From: Synechococcus sp. PROS-7-1
GTDB lineage: Bacteria; Cyanobacteriota; Cyanobacteriia; PCC-6307; Cyanobiaceae
NCBI RefSeq assembly: GCF_014279795.1
Contig: NZ_CP047945.1
Coordinates: forward strand, 1,074,572 to 1,138,571
Direction: 5' to 3'
DNA: 64,000 nt
The first letter of the stretch is position 1. Every line of letters starts with the position of its first letter. Made by a program: the position numbers and the translations under genes. Shown here piece by piece: positions 42,268 through 51,148 of the stretch. The notes beneath the pieces are model-generated. The model made no database searches, had not been told where the DNA came from, and saw nothing but the letters and a program-made list of their open reading frames with translations.

Positions 42268-42395
42268 CAGAACGGAATCAGGAACCGGCCTTCAGGACCG
42301 GGAGGGGGACAACGCAGGTGCGCAAGCAGCAGAGGAACCGCGCAACCTCCTTAATCCATCTGATCTTACGGGCCGATGCCTTGCCGGGGTGTTGT

Positions 42396-42701
42396 TCAGT
42401 CCTGTTCGGGAATGACGTTGCTCTCTGTTTTCAGCATCGGCCAGAGAAGTTTGAGCCCGATCACCAGGAACCCAACGGATGCCAGCAGTTGAAGCCAATC
42501 GGCTGGAATGATCGCCGATAGAGAGCCTCCCGCCACCGCTCCGATCAGGCTTGCGATCACGAGAGCGCTGGACGATCCAAGGAAGACTGCCAACGGCCGA
42601 TCAGAGGTGCCGCTGATCGCCACGGTTGCCAACTGCGTCTTGTCGCCGAGCTCAGCCAGAAACACGGTGACGAAGGTTGAGAGCAGCAGCGTGAGGTTCA
42701 T
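42396..42701 (-). CDS. GDT1/UPF0016-type half transporter (manganese)
   Basis: 101 residues, three helices. The family motif E-x-G-D-K-T is in VFLAELGDKTQLATVAISG. Full-length GDT1 proteins have two such halves; here they are separate genes (the second at 42744) that would form a heterodimer. In cyanobacteria the family moves Mn across membranes and keeps cytoplasmic Mn in balance. Confidence 0.88.
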   Translation of the reverse strand: MNLTLLLSTFVTVFLAELGDKTQLATVAISGTSDRPLAVFLGSSSALVIASLIGAVAGGSLSAIIPADWLQLLASVGFLVIGLKLLWPMLKTESNVIPEQD

Positions 42702-42743
42702 CGGTGGTTTGGATGGATTGAGCTGGGGGTCGACCGGGTGCGT

Positions 42744-43073
42744 TCAGAGGGGATGGCTGCCCAGAACCGAACGTAGTGCCTGGGATCCGAGCCACAGGCC
42801 AAGTCCCACCATCAGGAGACCTGCCATTTGTTCCAGACGTTCTGGTTGCAGCACCGACGACAGCCAGCGGCCGACGAGCACGCCAACAAGACTGGAACAG
42901 ATCAGTGCCAGAGCGGCACCACCGAAGACCAACCAAGGCTGACCGGATTCAGCGGAGAGCAACAGCGTTGCCAACTGCGTTTTGTCCCCAAGTTCCGCCA
43001 GGAACACAGTGGTGAAGGTACTGACCAAAACGGTTGTGAACCTTGGACGCTGAGAGCTTCCGGCGTCGGTCAT
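42744..43073 (-). CDS. GDT1/UPF0016-type half transporter, partner
   Basis: 109 residues with a short polar N-terminus, then TTVFLAELGDKTQLATLLLS and two more helices. Same motif and length as the gene 42 bp downstream, with different flanking residues, so the two are likely complementary halves. Its start overlaps the YkgJ-type gene stop by four bases (ATGA). Confidence 0.88.
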   Translation of the reverse strand: MTDAGSSQRPRFTTVLVSTFTTVFLAELGDKTQLATLLLSAESGQPWLVFGGAALALICSSLVGVLVGRWLSSVLQPERLEQMAGLLMVGLGLWLGSQALRSVLGSHPL

Positions 43074-43441
43074 CGCGATGGAGGCGTGGATCGAATCAGT
43101 CGTTCGAACTTACGCAGTTCCAGACTGCGTCCGCCATGAACCGATCGAATCTGCTGGCGGCAGCAGGCGATGGCGAAGGCGTCAGCGCGGTCTTGGGGAA
43201 CCTCGAAAAGGCTGCAAAGGCTGGCGACACGACAGAAATCCGGGCGTTCTTCATAAATGCGACATCGCCTGGCGCCGCTGTCGAAGTGAATGCACCATCC
43301 GTCGGGCCCCACCATCGCTAGGTATTGGCTTTGTTGTTCAGGCGTCAGGGCTTCGATCGCTTCCTGACGTTCCTCTGGGGCCAGCTTGCAGCAGGCGCCG
43401 CATTGCTGGAGGCAGGCCCAGTGCAGGGAATGGCGGCTCAT
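43070..43441 (-). CDS. YkgJ-type cysteine cluster protein
   Basis: 123 residues with a Cys cluster at the N-terminus (WACLQQCGACCKLAP), then MVGPDGWCIHFDSGARRCRI, RPDFCRVASLCSLF and ACCRQQIRS. The pattern matches the YkgJ family, likely a zinc- or iron-sulfur-binding protein of unknown function. It leads the operon with the manganese transporter halves. Confidence 0.8.
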   Translation of the reverse strand: MSRHSLHWACLQQCGACCKLAPEERQEAIEALTPEQQSQYLAMVGPDGWCIHFDSGARRCRIYEERPDFCRVASLCSLFEVPQDRADAFAIACCRQQIRSVHGGRSLELRKFERLIRSTPPSR

Positions 43442-43477
43442 CGTGACGGTCCGTTGTGGGTTGCGTTGAGACCGAGC

Positions 43478-43494
43478 TGTGACAAGCCGTCACA
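43478..43494. promoter_or_regulatory. Possible operator: TGTGAC/GTCACA inverted repeat
   Basis: TGTGAC (43478-43483) and GTCACA (43489-43494) with five bases between lie in the region between the divergent YkgJ-type gene and psb30. It resembles a CRP-type site (TGTGA-TCACA) but with seven instead of six central bases. Confidence 0.4.
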
Positions 43495-43576
43495 GAGGCC
43501 AGCCCGGTTCGAATTGTTTCTGGCGGAAGGCTCGTAACCTGGTCTCGGCAAACTGTTGCTTACCAGCTCTCGTCCC

Positions 43577-43684
43577 ATGGGAATCGATTTCCACCTGATC
43601 GCCAATTTCGGTGCACTGGCCTTGATCACCCTGGCAGGTCCGGCAGTGATCTTCATCCTCTTCTACCGCCGCGGCGCACTCTGA
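43577..43684 (+). CDS. psb30: Photosystem II protein Psb30 (Ycf12)
   Basis: 35 residues: [20 protein letters not shown] then [15 protein letters not shown]. One membrane helix with a short positively charged end, the pattern of Psb30/Ycf12, a low-mass subunit at the edge of photosystem II near PsbE/PsbF. Its 3' end overlaps the convergent clcA by 22 bp. Confidence 0.92.
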
Positions 43685-45039
43685 CGATTGAGCTTGCTCA
43701 ACCCGTGATACACCGGATCCCTGCACACCAGGCGACCGATGTACGCGGCGAGCACAGCCGCCAGCACCACGCCGGCGAACAACTGCTGATCACCGGCGAG
43801 ACGCCAGGCAAAGATGATGGACACCAGGGGGAGCTGGGTCGCCCCTGAAAGCCCTGCCGCAAGACCCAATCCGATTCCCAGCTGACCGCTGTAACCAGCG
43901 ATCGCACAGATGGTGTAACCGAGAACAGCTCCGAAGGTCAGCGATGGATCGATCAGGCCTCCAGGCACCCCAGGGCTGAGCGCCAGCATCGGACCGATCA
44001 CGCGCACGGCCGTGATCCAAACACTGGCGAGGCCCGTGACCCAGTGACTTTCGTCTTGAACAGGATTGGGCATGCCTTGCTCGATCAGTTGGCGAACGAG
44101 AGATTCGCCATCGGATGTGGATGTCCCCCAGCTCATCAAAGCCAGCAGGCTCAGGCCACCACCGAGATAAAGGCCCGTCCGCAGAGGCCGTTGTCTCACC
44201 GATGCCGACAGCCTTTGCGTGAGCCAAACGAGTCCCTTGTTAAACAGACCGCCAACAAGACCGGCCACGAGTCCGACAGGAATCGCCATCATCAATTGTT
44301 CCAACTCCGGCGTCACGACGTTGAGAACGCCTAGGCCGAACATCGGTTGTCCGCCAATGTTCGACAAGCCTGCCGCCGCAACACTGATCACCAGAGCAGG
44401 CCAGATCGTCACGATGGCGTAATCGGCCGTGAGCTCCTCCAGCATGAAAACGGCTCCGAGCAATGGTGTGTTGAACCCTCCTGCCAGGCCGGCGCCTCCA
44501 CCGATGGCCACCATCTGCCGTTCGCTCAGTGACGGCAGCCATCCCTTAAAACGCTGATGACAGGCTCTGGCCACTGCGGCACCGAACTGCACAACAGGTC
44601 CCTCCCTTCCCAGGGGAAACATGGCCACGGTGGCGATCGACCAGAGGAGGCCGCGTTGCACTGTGCCGGGAGCTGCCATGGCCCTTGGCAGCAGTGAAGG
44701 ATCCTTTAATCCATTCATCGTGGAAGGAATTCCGGACCCTGCTCCCTCATGCCACGGACCTCGCTGCAGCAGCAGGAGAATCGGCATCACCACTAGCGGC
44801 GCCAGCGCCACAAGAACACCGGGCAGAGTCCACTCGTTGGCTGCATTCGTCGGCATCAGCGCGTACAGCTTTTCCTGAACGCGATCCACAAGGTTGAGCG
44901 GCAGGCAGGCGATGCCGATCAGCACGCCAACAACCACCAGGCTGATGAAATGACGCACCAAGCCCTGCAACTGGCTTTGGGAGGGCAGTGTCCCCGGAAT
45001 CAGGGCGGTTTCCTGGCGACTGTCCGGACTCATGGGCAA
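43663..45039 (-). CDS. clcA: CLC-family chloride channel/antiporter
   Basis: 458 residues with more than ten helices. The three ion-path signatures are present: [23 protein letters not shown] with the gating Glu, and [17 protein letters not shown] with the second Glu seen in H+/Cl- exchangers. The late Tyr region ([10 protein letters not shown]) is consistent. The start may be MPMSPDSR or the second Met. It overlaps recJ by ten bases. Confidence 0.9.
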
Positions 45040-46925
45040 AGGCCGAGACCCACGCAGGCCTCCTGTAGTAAGCCCGCAACGTAGGGGTGCCCGGCCCGAC
45101 TGTCTTCACTCTCCAGCACACCCATGTCGTTGATCTTGCAGATCAAGGACTCACCGGCGGGATTCAGCACTTGGAGGGCTTTCGGTCCCAAGCGCTGCAT
45201 CCTGTAAACCCCAGACCCGCGACTGAGTTCCATCACCGGATGGTGATCCCGCAGGGCCTGAATCTCCAGCTGAAACCGGGTCTCCCCACGCCAATGATTC
45301 TGGTTGAGCTTGTAGGCCAGATCAATCGTCTGCGGAATCGCGGCGTTGGCTGGCCAACGCCAAATGATGGCCTGTCGTTCAGCGCCGTCCTGCTCCAGGG
45401 TCAGGCGTCGATGCCCGCCGCGCAGGGATTGTTGATCCAACACCCGGCAACCTCTCGACCAGAAAAGCGGTTTGGGATGTCCTGCGCCGAAGGGTTCCAG
45501 CTTCTGCAGGCTTGCCCAGAGGTCGTGGTTGATGTCCTCAAGCGTTAAGAGTGCCTCAGGTTCCACAAGCAATCCCTCTCCCCTCTGGGCGATCCAGGCT
45601 GCGGCGAGCCTGTTTAGCCCGTCGTGGAGCTCTGTCACAGCTGACACCTGAACTGTGAAGCCTCCAGCTGCGGGATGTCCGCCAAAGCGTTCCAGCAGAT
45701 GCCCGCAGTGCTTCAGAGCTTGATCCACTGCGAAACCCTCGGGGGCACGGACGGATGCCCGCATCAATCCCTCCCCATCTGCCGCAAGCAGGGCCGCCGG
45801 TCTTTGATAACGCTCAACCAAACGGGCGGCCACGATCCCGATCACACCGTGGTGCCAATGGCTTTGAGCTAAAAGAACGAAAGGTGGTAAAGGCGATGGA
45901 TCGCTGTCCAACAACGCAATGGCTTCCGCTTCAATCGCATCGCAGAGGTCTCGGCGTTGACGGTTGAGGACGTCACAACGGCGTCCCAATTCGTAGGCCT
46001 GGTCTTGATCCTCTGCGGTGAGAAGCTCCACCACCAGCACAGGATCACCAATGCGGCCGACCGCATTGATCCTGGGTGCCAGCTGGAAACCGATGTCATC
46101 GGCGACAAGGGGGCGATCACCCAGTCCAGCCAGCTGCTGAAGGGCTTGCACACCCGGACAGCTGCTGCGGTGAAGGTGTTTCAACCCTTCCTTCAGCAGA
46201 CTGCGGTTGGCCCCTGTCAGGGGTGCCATATCGGCCACGGTGCCGATGCAGAAGAGATCCCGGGAGCTGCCAATCGCTTCGGGCCTCTTCATCTCCAATG
46301 CCAGTGTGCGGGCCAAGATGTAGGCAAGACCTACGCCCGCAAGACCTCGATACGGCGAGTTTTCAGGGGTTGTGGCTGGATGAATCAAGGCCATGGCTTT
46401 CGGAGGTTGATCCGGAAGGGTGTGGTGGTCCGTGAGGATCACATCCACCTCGAGGTCTGCGGCGCGCTCCAGTGCCTCCCGTGCGGCTACGCCGTTGTCG
46501 ACGGTGATCAAAAGTCTGATCCCCTCCGCATGGAGCTGTTCCACCATCCCTGGGTTCAACCCATAGCCATCGTCCATCCGGCTTGGAATCGCTGCTTTCG
46601 GATCGGCACCAAGACAGCGGAAGGCACGCAGCAGCAGGGCGGTGCTGGTCATGCCGTCGGCGTCGTAATCCCCGCAAACGGCCAGAGACTCCCCCGTCCG
46701 GCACGCCGTCTGAAGGCGCGCCAGTGCTTGGGCGAGCTGGGGGAAGTGGTCGTGGGGAGCCGGCGGGTCCTGATCGCTCAGGAGAGCCTCCACGTCTTCT
46801 GTTTTTGAGAGGCCGCGCCGATAAAGAACCGCTTTGAGTGGTTGGGGTAACGCAATGCGATCAAGGGGGATGCCATCGATGGGCCGCGGCAGACGCCACT
46901 GCTGCTGTCGGCCGACCTCAACCAT
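45030..46925 (-). CDS. recJ: Single-stranded-DNA exonuclease RecJ
   Basis: 631 residues, 5'-to-3' exonuclease of recombination and mismatch repair. Motifs: AVCGDYDADGMTSTALLLRAF, LLITVDNGVAAREAL, DVILTDHHTLPDQPP (DHH), then LAPRINAVGRIGDP and the DHHA1 part with GIVAARLVERYQRPA and RFGGHPAAGGFTV. An OB-like domain follows. Complete. Confidence 0.95.
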   Translation of the reverse strand: MVEVGRQQQWRLPRPIDGIPLDRIALPQPLKAVLYRRGLSKTEDVEALLSDQDPPAPHDHFPQLAQALARLQTACRTGESLAVCGDYDADGMTSTALLLRAFRCLGADPKAAIPSRMDDGYGLNPGMVEQLHAEGIRLLITVDNGVAAREALERAADLEVDVILTDHHTLPDQPPKAMALIHPATTPENSPYRGLAGVGLAYILARTLALEMKRPEAIGSSRDLFCIGTVADMAPLTGANRSLLKEGLKHLHRSSCPGVQALQQLAGLGDRPLVADDIGFQLAPRINAVGRIGDPVLVVELLTAEDQDQAYELGRRCDVLNRQRRDLCDAIEAEAIALLDSDPSPLPPFVLLAQSHWHHGVIGIVAARLVERYQRPAALLAADGEGLMRASVRAPEGFAVDQALKHCGHLLERFGGHPAAGGFTVQVSAVTELHDGLNRLAAAWIAQRGEGLLVEPEALLTLEDINHDLWASLQKLEPFGAGHPKPLFWSRGCRVLDQQSLRGGHRRLTLEQDGAERQAIIWRWPANAAIPQTIDLAYKLNQNHWRGETRFQLEIQALRDHHPVMELSRGSGVYRMQRLGPKALQVLNPAGESLICKINDMGVLESEDSRAGHPYVAGLLQEACVGLGLCP

Positions 46926-47007
46926 CCCTCATCTCCGATGGACGCATTGTGGGGGGTTCCGCGACCGATGGTGTTCCATCAGGGTGAACCCATGCTGAAT
47001 CGCTGCA

Positions 47008-47763
47008 ATGTCTCGACTGCAAGCCGTCTTTTGGGATGTGGACGGAACGCTTGCTGACACGGAGATGTCCGGCCATCGGGTGGCCTACAACCGTGCCTTC
47101 GCCGAGCTGGGTATCGGCTGGAACTGGGATCCTGACCTCTACGCCGAGCTCTTGACCATTCCCGGGGGAACCAAGCGCATGCAGCGGTTTGCGCAGAGGT
47201 GCTCAGTGTCTCTAACGCCCGACTTGCTCCAACGGTTACGCGAGGCCAAGCAGCGTCACTACCTCGCCATGATTCGCTCCGGTGCAGTGCAGTGGCGGCC
47301 AGGAGTGCTGCGGCTTCTCAAGGACCTTCAGCACGCTGGTGTTCAGCAGTGGATCGTCACCAGCAGCGGACTTGCTTCCGTTCAGGCTCTCCTCGAGGTC
47401 CTGCATGGTTTCAGCGCAGGCCCTTTCAGCGGTTGGGTGACAGCGGACGATGTCCGTTGTTCAAAGCCTGATCCAGAGCCCTATCAGCTCGCTCTGCGAC
47501 GCAGTGGTGTCGATCCAGATTGCGCGATCGCCTTGGAGGACTCAGCACCGGGCTTGCGGTCTGCTCGTGCGGCAGGACTGCGTTGCTTGCTCACTCCATC
47601 CCCTTGGGATCCTGAACTTCCAAGGGACAATCACCACGCCACAGCTGTTTTGGATCACTTCGGAGCAGAAACCTCGTGTCGGATCCACAGCGGACCCCCT
47701 TGTGAAGGCGGCCGGGTCACGCTGAAGTATTTGGAGATGCTGCTTGATCTGGGTCAGGGATGA
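47008..47763 (+). CDS. HAD-superfamily hydrolase, CbbY/beta-phosphoglucomutase-like
   Basis: 251 residues. The catalytic Asp motif is FWDVDGTLADTEM, motif II is WIVTSSGLASVQ, and the late motif is KPDPEPYQLALRRSGVDPDCAIALEDSAPGL, with the alpha-helical cap between. Such enzymes act on sugar phosphates; CbbY dephosphorylates xylulose-1,5-bisphosphate, an inhibitor of Rubisco, which would fit a photoautotroph. The stop overlaps the next start by four bases. Confidence 0.82.
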   Translation: MSRLQAVFWDVDGTLADTEMSGHRVAYNRAFAELGIGWNWDPDLYAELLTIPGGTKRMQRFAQRCSVSLTPDLLQRLREAKQRHYLAMIRSGAVQWRPGVLRLLKDLQHAGVQQWIVTSSGLASVQALLEVLHGFSAGPFSGWVTADDVRCSKPDPEPYQLALRRSGVDPDCAIALEDSAPGLRSARAAGLRCLLTPSPWDPELPRDNHHATAVLDHFGAETSCRIHSGPPCEGGRVTLKYLEMLLDLGQG

Positions 47764-48098
47764 CGCTGCATGTCACGCGATACGACCGGCTTCAGCGTCG
47801 GGTAGGAGCTCATCTGTCCCAGGCCCTGGTCGGGCCTTGGCGTCGCAGGAGTGTGGGACTGCTGGCCTTGTTATTCGGTTTCATTGTGGGCAGCAACGTC
47901 ACGATGTACTGGTATCAGAAATCAGGTCAGGAGCGCCCCATCGCTGTTCTGATGATGGTGGTGGTTTTAGAAGTTCTGGTGCGGCTGCGTAGCAGGGTGC
48001 GGATTGAGCCTTGGCCTCTGGGATGGCTCGCTCTCGACAATTTGCGGATTGGAACCGTCTACGCCGTTGTGTTTGAGGCTTTCAAGCTTGGCTCGTAA
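47760..48098 (+). CDS. Ycf20-like (DUF565) membrane protein
   Basis: 112 residues. Helices SVGLLALLFGFIVGSNVTMYW and PIAVLMMVVVLEVLVRL, and a basic segment RSRVRIEPWPLG, with a final LRIGTVYAVVFEAFKLG. Matches the Ycf20/DUF565 group known from chloroplasts and cyanobacteria; in plants related proteins affect nonphotochemical quenching. Coupled to the HAD gene (ATGA). Confidence 0.7.
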   Translation: MTLHVTRYDRLQRRVGAHLSQALVGPWRRRSVGLLALLFGFIVGSNVTMYWYQKSGQERPIAVLMMVVVLEVLVRLRSRVRIEPWPLGWLALDNLRIGTVYAVVFEAFKLGS

Positions 48099-49020
48099 CA
48101 GACGACCGGACGCACCACGCGGGGGGGATGCCCTTCTGGAGCTCTTGGGTTGGCCCGATCCGGAGCGTTGGTGGCACCACTGGCAGGCCCGTGGTGGTTT
48201 GAGCTTGGTGCGAGATCGTTGGACCGTTCCTGTCGATGATGCCTGGATTGCCTCCCTCGCTCTTCCACTCCTCACCCGAGTGGAACAGGCCCACGCCGAG
48301 GATGTCCCGACGTTGATCGGGGTCAGTGCCCTGCCGGGTTGTGGCAAGACCACCCTCTGCAGTTGGATCAAACATGCTGCCGACCATCTCGGCTGGTCGG
48401 TGGAGCATCTATCGATCGACGACTTCTATTGGCCTGCAGCAGAATTGGAACGCAGCATGGCCGGAAATCCGTGGGGAGTCCCCCGGGCTTTGCCTGGCAG
48501 TCATGACCTCATCGGGATGGAACGATCTCTGCAGGCTTGGCTGAACGGGGACTGTCTCCAGGCGCCACGGTTTGACAAGTCTCTTCGGGGAGGACGGGGC
48601 GACCGTTGCGGTTCCACCATCTCCAAGCCACGGGTGGTGTTGCTGGAGGGATGGTTTCTCGGTGCGGTGGTGCGTGAGCACCGTGATGATGCAATGGAGC
48701 AACAGCTCACGCCCTCAGAACGTCAGTGGCGTCCCAAAGCACTCACAAAGCTCAGCGAGTACGTTTCGATCTGGTCCATGCTCGATGAGCTCTGGCATCT
48801 GCGCATCGAGAACGTTGATGCTTCCGCGCGCTGGAAGCGTCAGCAATTGAACACGCTCTTGGACAGGACCGGAGTGAACTTTGCTGAGAACGAACTCTCC
48901 GATTTCAATCGAATGGTTGAGGTGGCTCTGCCGAGAGGTTGTCTCGATTGCATTCCTGGAGCCACGATCATCGTGGACCTCACGAGCGAAAGGGCCGTTC
49001 GCGAGGTCCGTTTCAGCTGA
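48088..49020 (+). CDS. Plant-type glycerate 3-kinase-like P-loop protein
   Basis: About 310 residues from a TTG at 48088 inside the end of the previous gene; other starts upstream in the frame are possible. The N-terminal region LLELLGWPDPERWWHHWQ precedes Walker A in GVSALPGCGKTTLCSWI, then LSIDDFYWP, VVLLEGWFLGAVV and a kinase-like C-terminus. Plant-type glycerate kinases carry the same order and return photorespiratory glycerate to the Calvin cycle. The assignment rests on motif order. Confidence 0.75.
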   Translation: MARNRRPDAPRGGDALLELLGWPDPERWWHHWQARGGLSLVRDRWTVPVDDAWIASLALPLLTRVEQAHAEDVPTLIGVSALPGCGKTTLCSWIKHAADHLGWSVEHLSIDDFYWPAAELERSMAGNPWGVPRALPGSHDLIGMERSLQAWLNGDCLQAPRFDKSLRGGRGDRCGSTISKPRVVLLEGWFLGAVVREHRDDAMEQQLTPSERQWRPKALTKLSEYVSIWSMLDELWHLRIENVDASARWKRQQLNTLLDRTGVNFAENELSDFNRMVEVALPRGCLDCIPGATIIVDLTSERAVREVRFS

Positions 49021-49021
49021 C

Positions 49022-49198
49022 TCAGCTTTCGGAGTCGTCGGCTTCCGCCACGGGGTAGACGAAACCTTGAGCACGGCCGCTCAGAACGGATTTGCCAATG
49101 GAAAGGGCTCTTTGGGCTGCAGTTGCGGCCTTGGCTTTCCAGACGGCATGCCGTTGGTTGCGCTTGCTCTTAGAGGTTTTCTTCTTCGGGACGGCCAT
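49022..49198 (-). CDS. rpmF: 50S ribosomal protein L32
   Basis: 58 residues: [40 protein letters not shown], then [10 protein letters not shown] and an acidic end. The basic N-terminus and length match L32 of cyanobacteria, which lacks the usual zinc Cys. It lies tail to tail with the glycerate-kinase-like gene. Confidence 0.93.
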   Translation of the reverse strand: MAVPKKKTSKSKRNQRHAVWKAKAATAAQRALSIGKSVLSGRAQGFVYPVAEADDSES

Positions 49199-49285
49199 CT
49201 CGGGCTGATCACTGCCAAACAGCCATGATCCACTTTCGAGAGCCCCTCCGTCAAATCGCTAGTCTTGACCTAACGCAACAGCGGT

Positions 49286-51148
49286 GTGAGCCCAGAGCAG
49301 AAGAGTCAGTCGCAGCCGGGCCTCGATGCCCAGAGGTCGATCGGAACGGACCAACCGAGCAATCCATTCTCTCGCTTTCGTTCGGAGCCTCCTCCGAGTT
49401 ACAGCGCGTTGCTGAAGCAGATCTCCTCGGGGAAGGTGAAGGAGCTGCAGTTGGTGCCGGCTCGCCGGGAGGTGATTGTCACCTACCCCGACGGACGACG
49501 CACAACGGTGCCAATTCTGGTCAATGATCCACAAATTCTGCGGACCGCTGAGGCTGCTGGAACTCCTCTTCGCGTGAAGGATGTCCGGCAGGAACAGGCC
49601 CTGGCCGGTCTGGCCGGCAATCTGGCCTTGATCGTCCTGATCGTGGTTGGGTTGTCGCTGCTGCTGAGGCGATCGGCTCAGGTGGCCAACAAGGCCATGG
49701 GCTTCGGGCGTACCCAGGCGCGCACCAGTCCGCAGAGCGAGGTGACGGTGCGCTTCGAAGATGTGGCCGGGATCGCAGAGGCCAAAGACGAGCTTCAGGA
49801 GGTTGTGACCTTCCTGAAGCAACCGGAGACGTTCATCAAATTGGGAGCGCGGATTCCTCGGGGAGTCCTTCTGGTCGGCCCTCCGGGTACCGGCAAGACC
49901 CTTCTGGCGAAAGCCATTGCCGGAGAGGCTGGCGTTCCTTTTTTCTCCCTTGCGGCCTCGGAATTCGTTGAGTTGTTCGTGGGTGTGGGTGCCAGCCGTG
50001 TGCGTGATCTGTTCCGCAAAGCCAAGGAGAAGTCACCCTGCATTGTGTTCATCGACGAGATCGATGCCGTTGGCCGTCAGAGGGGGGCAGGGATTGGCGG
50101 AGGCAACGACGAGCGGGAGCAGACGCTCAACCAGCTGCTCACTGAGATGGACGGGTTTGCGGATAACTCGGGCGTCATTCTTCTGGCGGCCACCAACCGC
50201 GCCGACGTCCTCGATACAGCCTTGATGCGTCCAGGGCGGTTCGACCGCAGGATTGCCGTTGGCTTGCCGGACCGCAAAGGGCGAGAGGCGATTCTTGCTG
50301 TGCATGCCCGCACCAGACCTCTGGCTGAAGAGGTGTCCCTGGCGGACTGGGCCCGACGCACGCCAGGTTTCTCCGGAGCCGATCTGGCCAATCTTCTGAA
50401 TGAAGCCGCCATCCTCACGGCCCGCTATCAGTGCACAGCTTTGGGCAACAAAGAGCTGGAAATGGCTCTGGAGCGGATCACCATGGGGCTGACGGCTGCC
50501 CCCTTACAGGATGGTGCCAAGAAGCGATTAATCGCCTACCACGAGATCGGGCATGCCCTGGTTGCGGCATTGACGCCCAATGCCGATCCCGTCGACAAAG
50601 TCACCCTCCTGCCCCGCAGTGGTGGTGTGGGGGGATTCACGCGCTTTTTCCCTGATGAGGAAGTGCTTGATTCCGGCTTGGTGACCCGTGCTTACCTCCA
50701 TGCCCGATTGGTGATGGCTCTTGGTGGCCGTGCCGCAGAGATTGTCGTGTTCGGACCATCTGAGGTCACCCAAGGGGCAAGCGGTGATTTGCAGATGGTG
50801 TCGCAACTGGCACGGGAGATGGTGACCCGATTCGGATTTTCTGATCTAGGCCCCGTTGCTCTCGAGGGACAGGACCAGGAGGTGTTTCTGGGCCGCGATT
50901 TGATCCATACCCGGCCGTCTTACGGGGAACGCACTGGTCGCGAGATCGACCTTCGTGTTCGCTTGCTGGCATCCGAGGCTCTGCAGCAAGCGATCCATCT
51001 GCTCGAGTCAAGGCGTGAACAGATGGATGTTCTGGTTGATGCTCTGATTGAGGAGGAGACCCTTCAGTCGGATCGCTTCTATGCCCTGTTAGGGATTGAT
51101 CCGCCGGATCGGAGTCCTAGCCTGGGGCAACTGCCGGCCTGGACTTGA
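49286..51148 (+). CDS. ftsH: FtsH-type ATP-dependent zinc metalloprotease
   Basis: 620 residues from a GTG. AAA+ motifs: [18 protein letters not shown] (Walker A), [15 protein letters not shown] (Walker B), second region of homology [20 protein letters not shown]. Protease motif [11 protein letters not shown]. Only one membrane helix is seen ([20 protein letters not shown]); the usual first helix at the N-terminus is missing because an in-frame stop lies just upstream of the start. The N-terminal domain has the [19 protein letters not shown] pattern. Turns over membrane proteins, including damaged D1 in some paralogues. Confidence 0.93.
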   Translation: MSPEQKSQSQPGLDAQRSIGTDQPSNPFSRFRSEPPPSYSALLKQISSGKVKELQLVPARREVIVTYPDGRRTTVPILVNDPQILRTAEAAGTPLRVKDVRQEQALAGLAGNLALIVLIVVGLSLLLRRSAQVANKAMGFGRTQARTSPQSEVTVRFEDVAGIAEAKDELQEVVTFLKQPETFIKLGARIPRGVLLVGPPGTGKTLLAKAIAGEAGVPFFSLAASEFVELFVGVGASRVRDLFRKAKEKSPCIVFIDEIDAVGRQRGAGIGGGNDEREQTLNQLLTEMDGFADNSGVILLAATNRADVLDTALMRPGRFDRRIAVGLPDRKGREAILAVHARTRPLAEEVSLADWARRTPGFSGADLANLLNEAAILTARYQCTALGNKELEMALERITMGLTAAPLQDGAKKRLIAYHEIGHALVAALTPNADPVDKVTLLPRSGGVGGFTRFFPDEEVLDSGLVTRAYLHARLVMALGGRAAEIVVFGPSEVTQGASGDLQMVSQLAREMVTRFGFSDLGPVALEGQDQEVFLGRDLIHTRPSYGERTGREIDLRVRLLASEALQQAIHLLESRREQMDVLVDALIEEETLQSDRFYALLGIDPPDRSPSLGQLPAWT

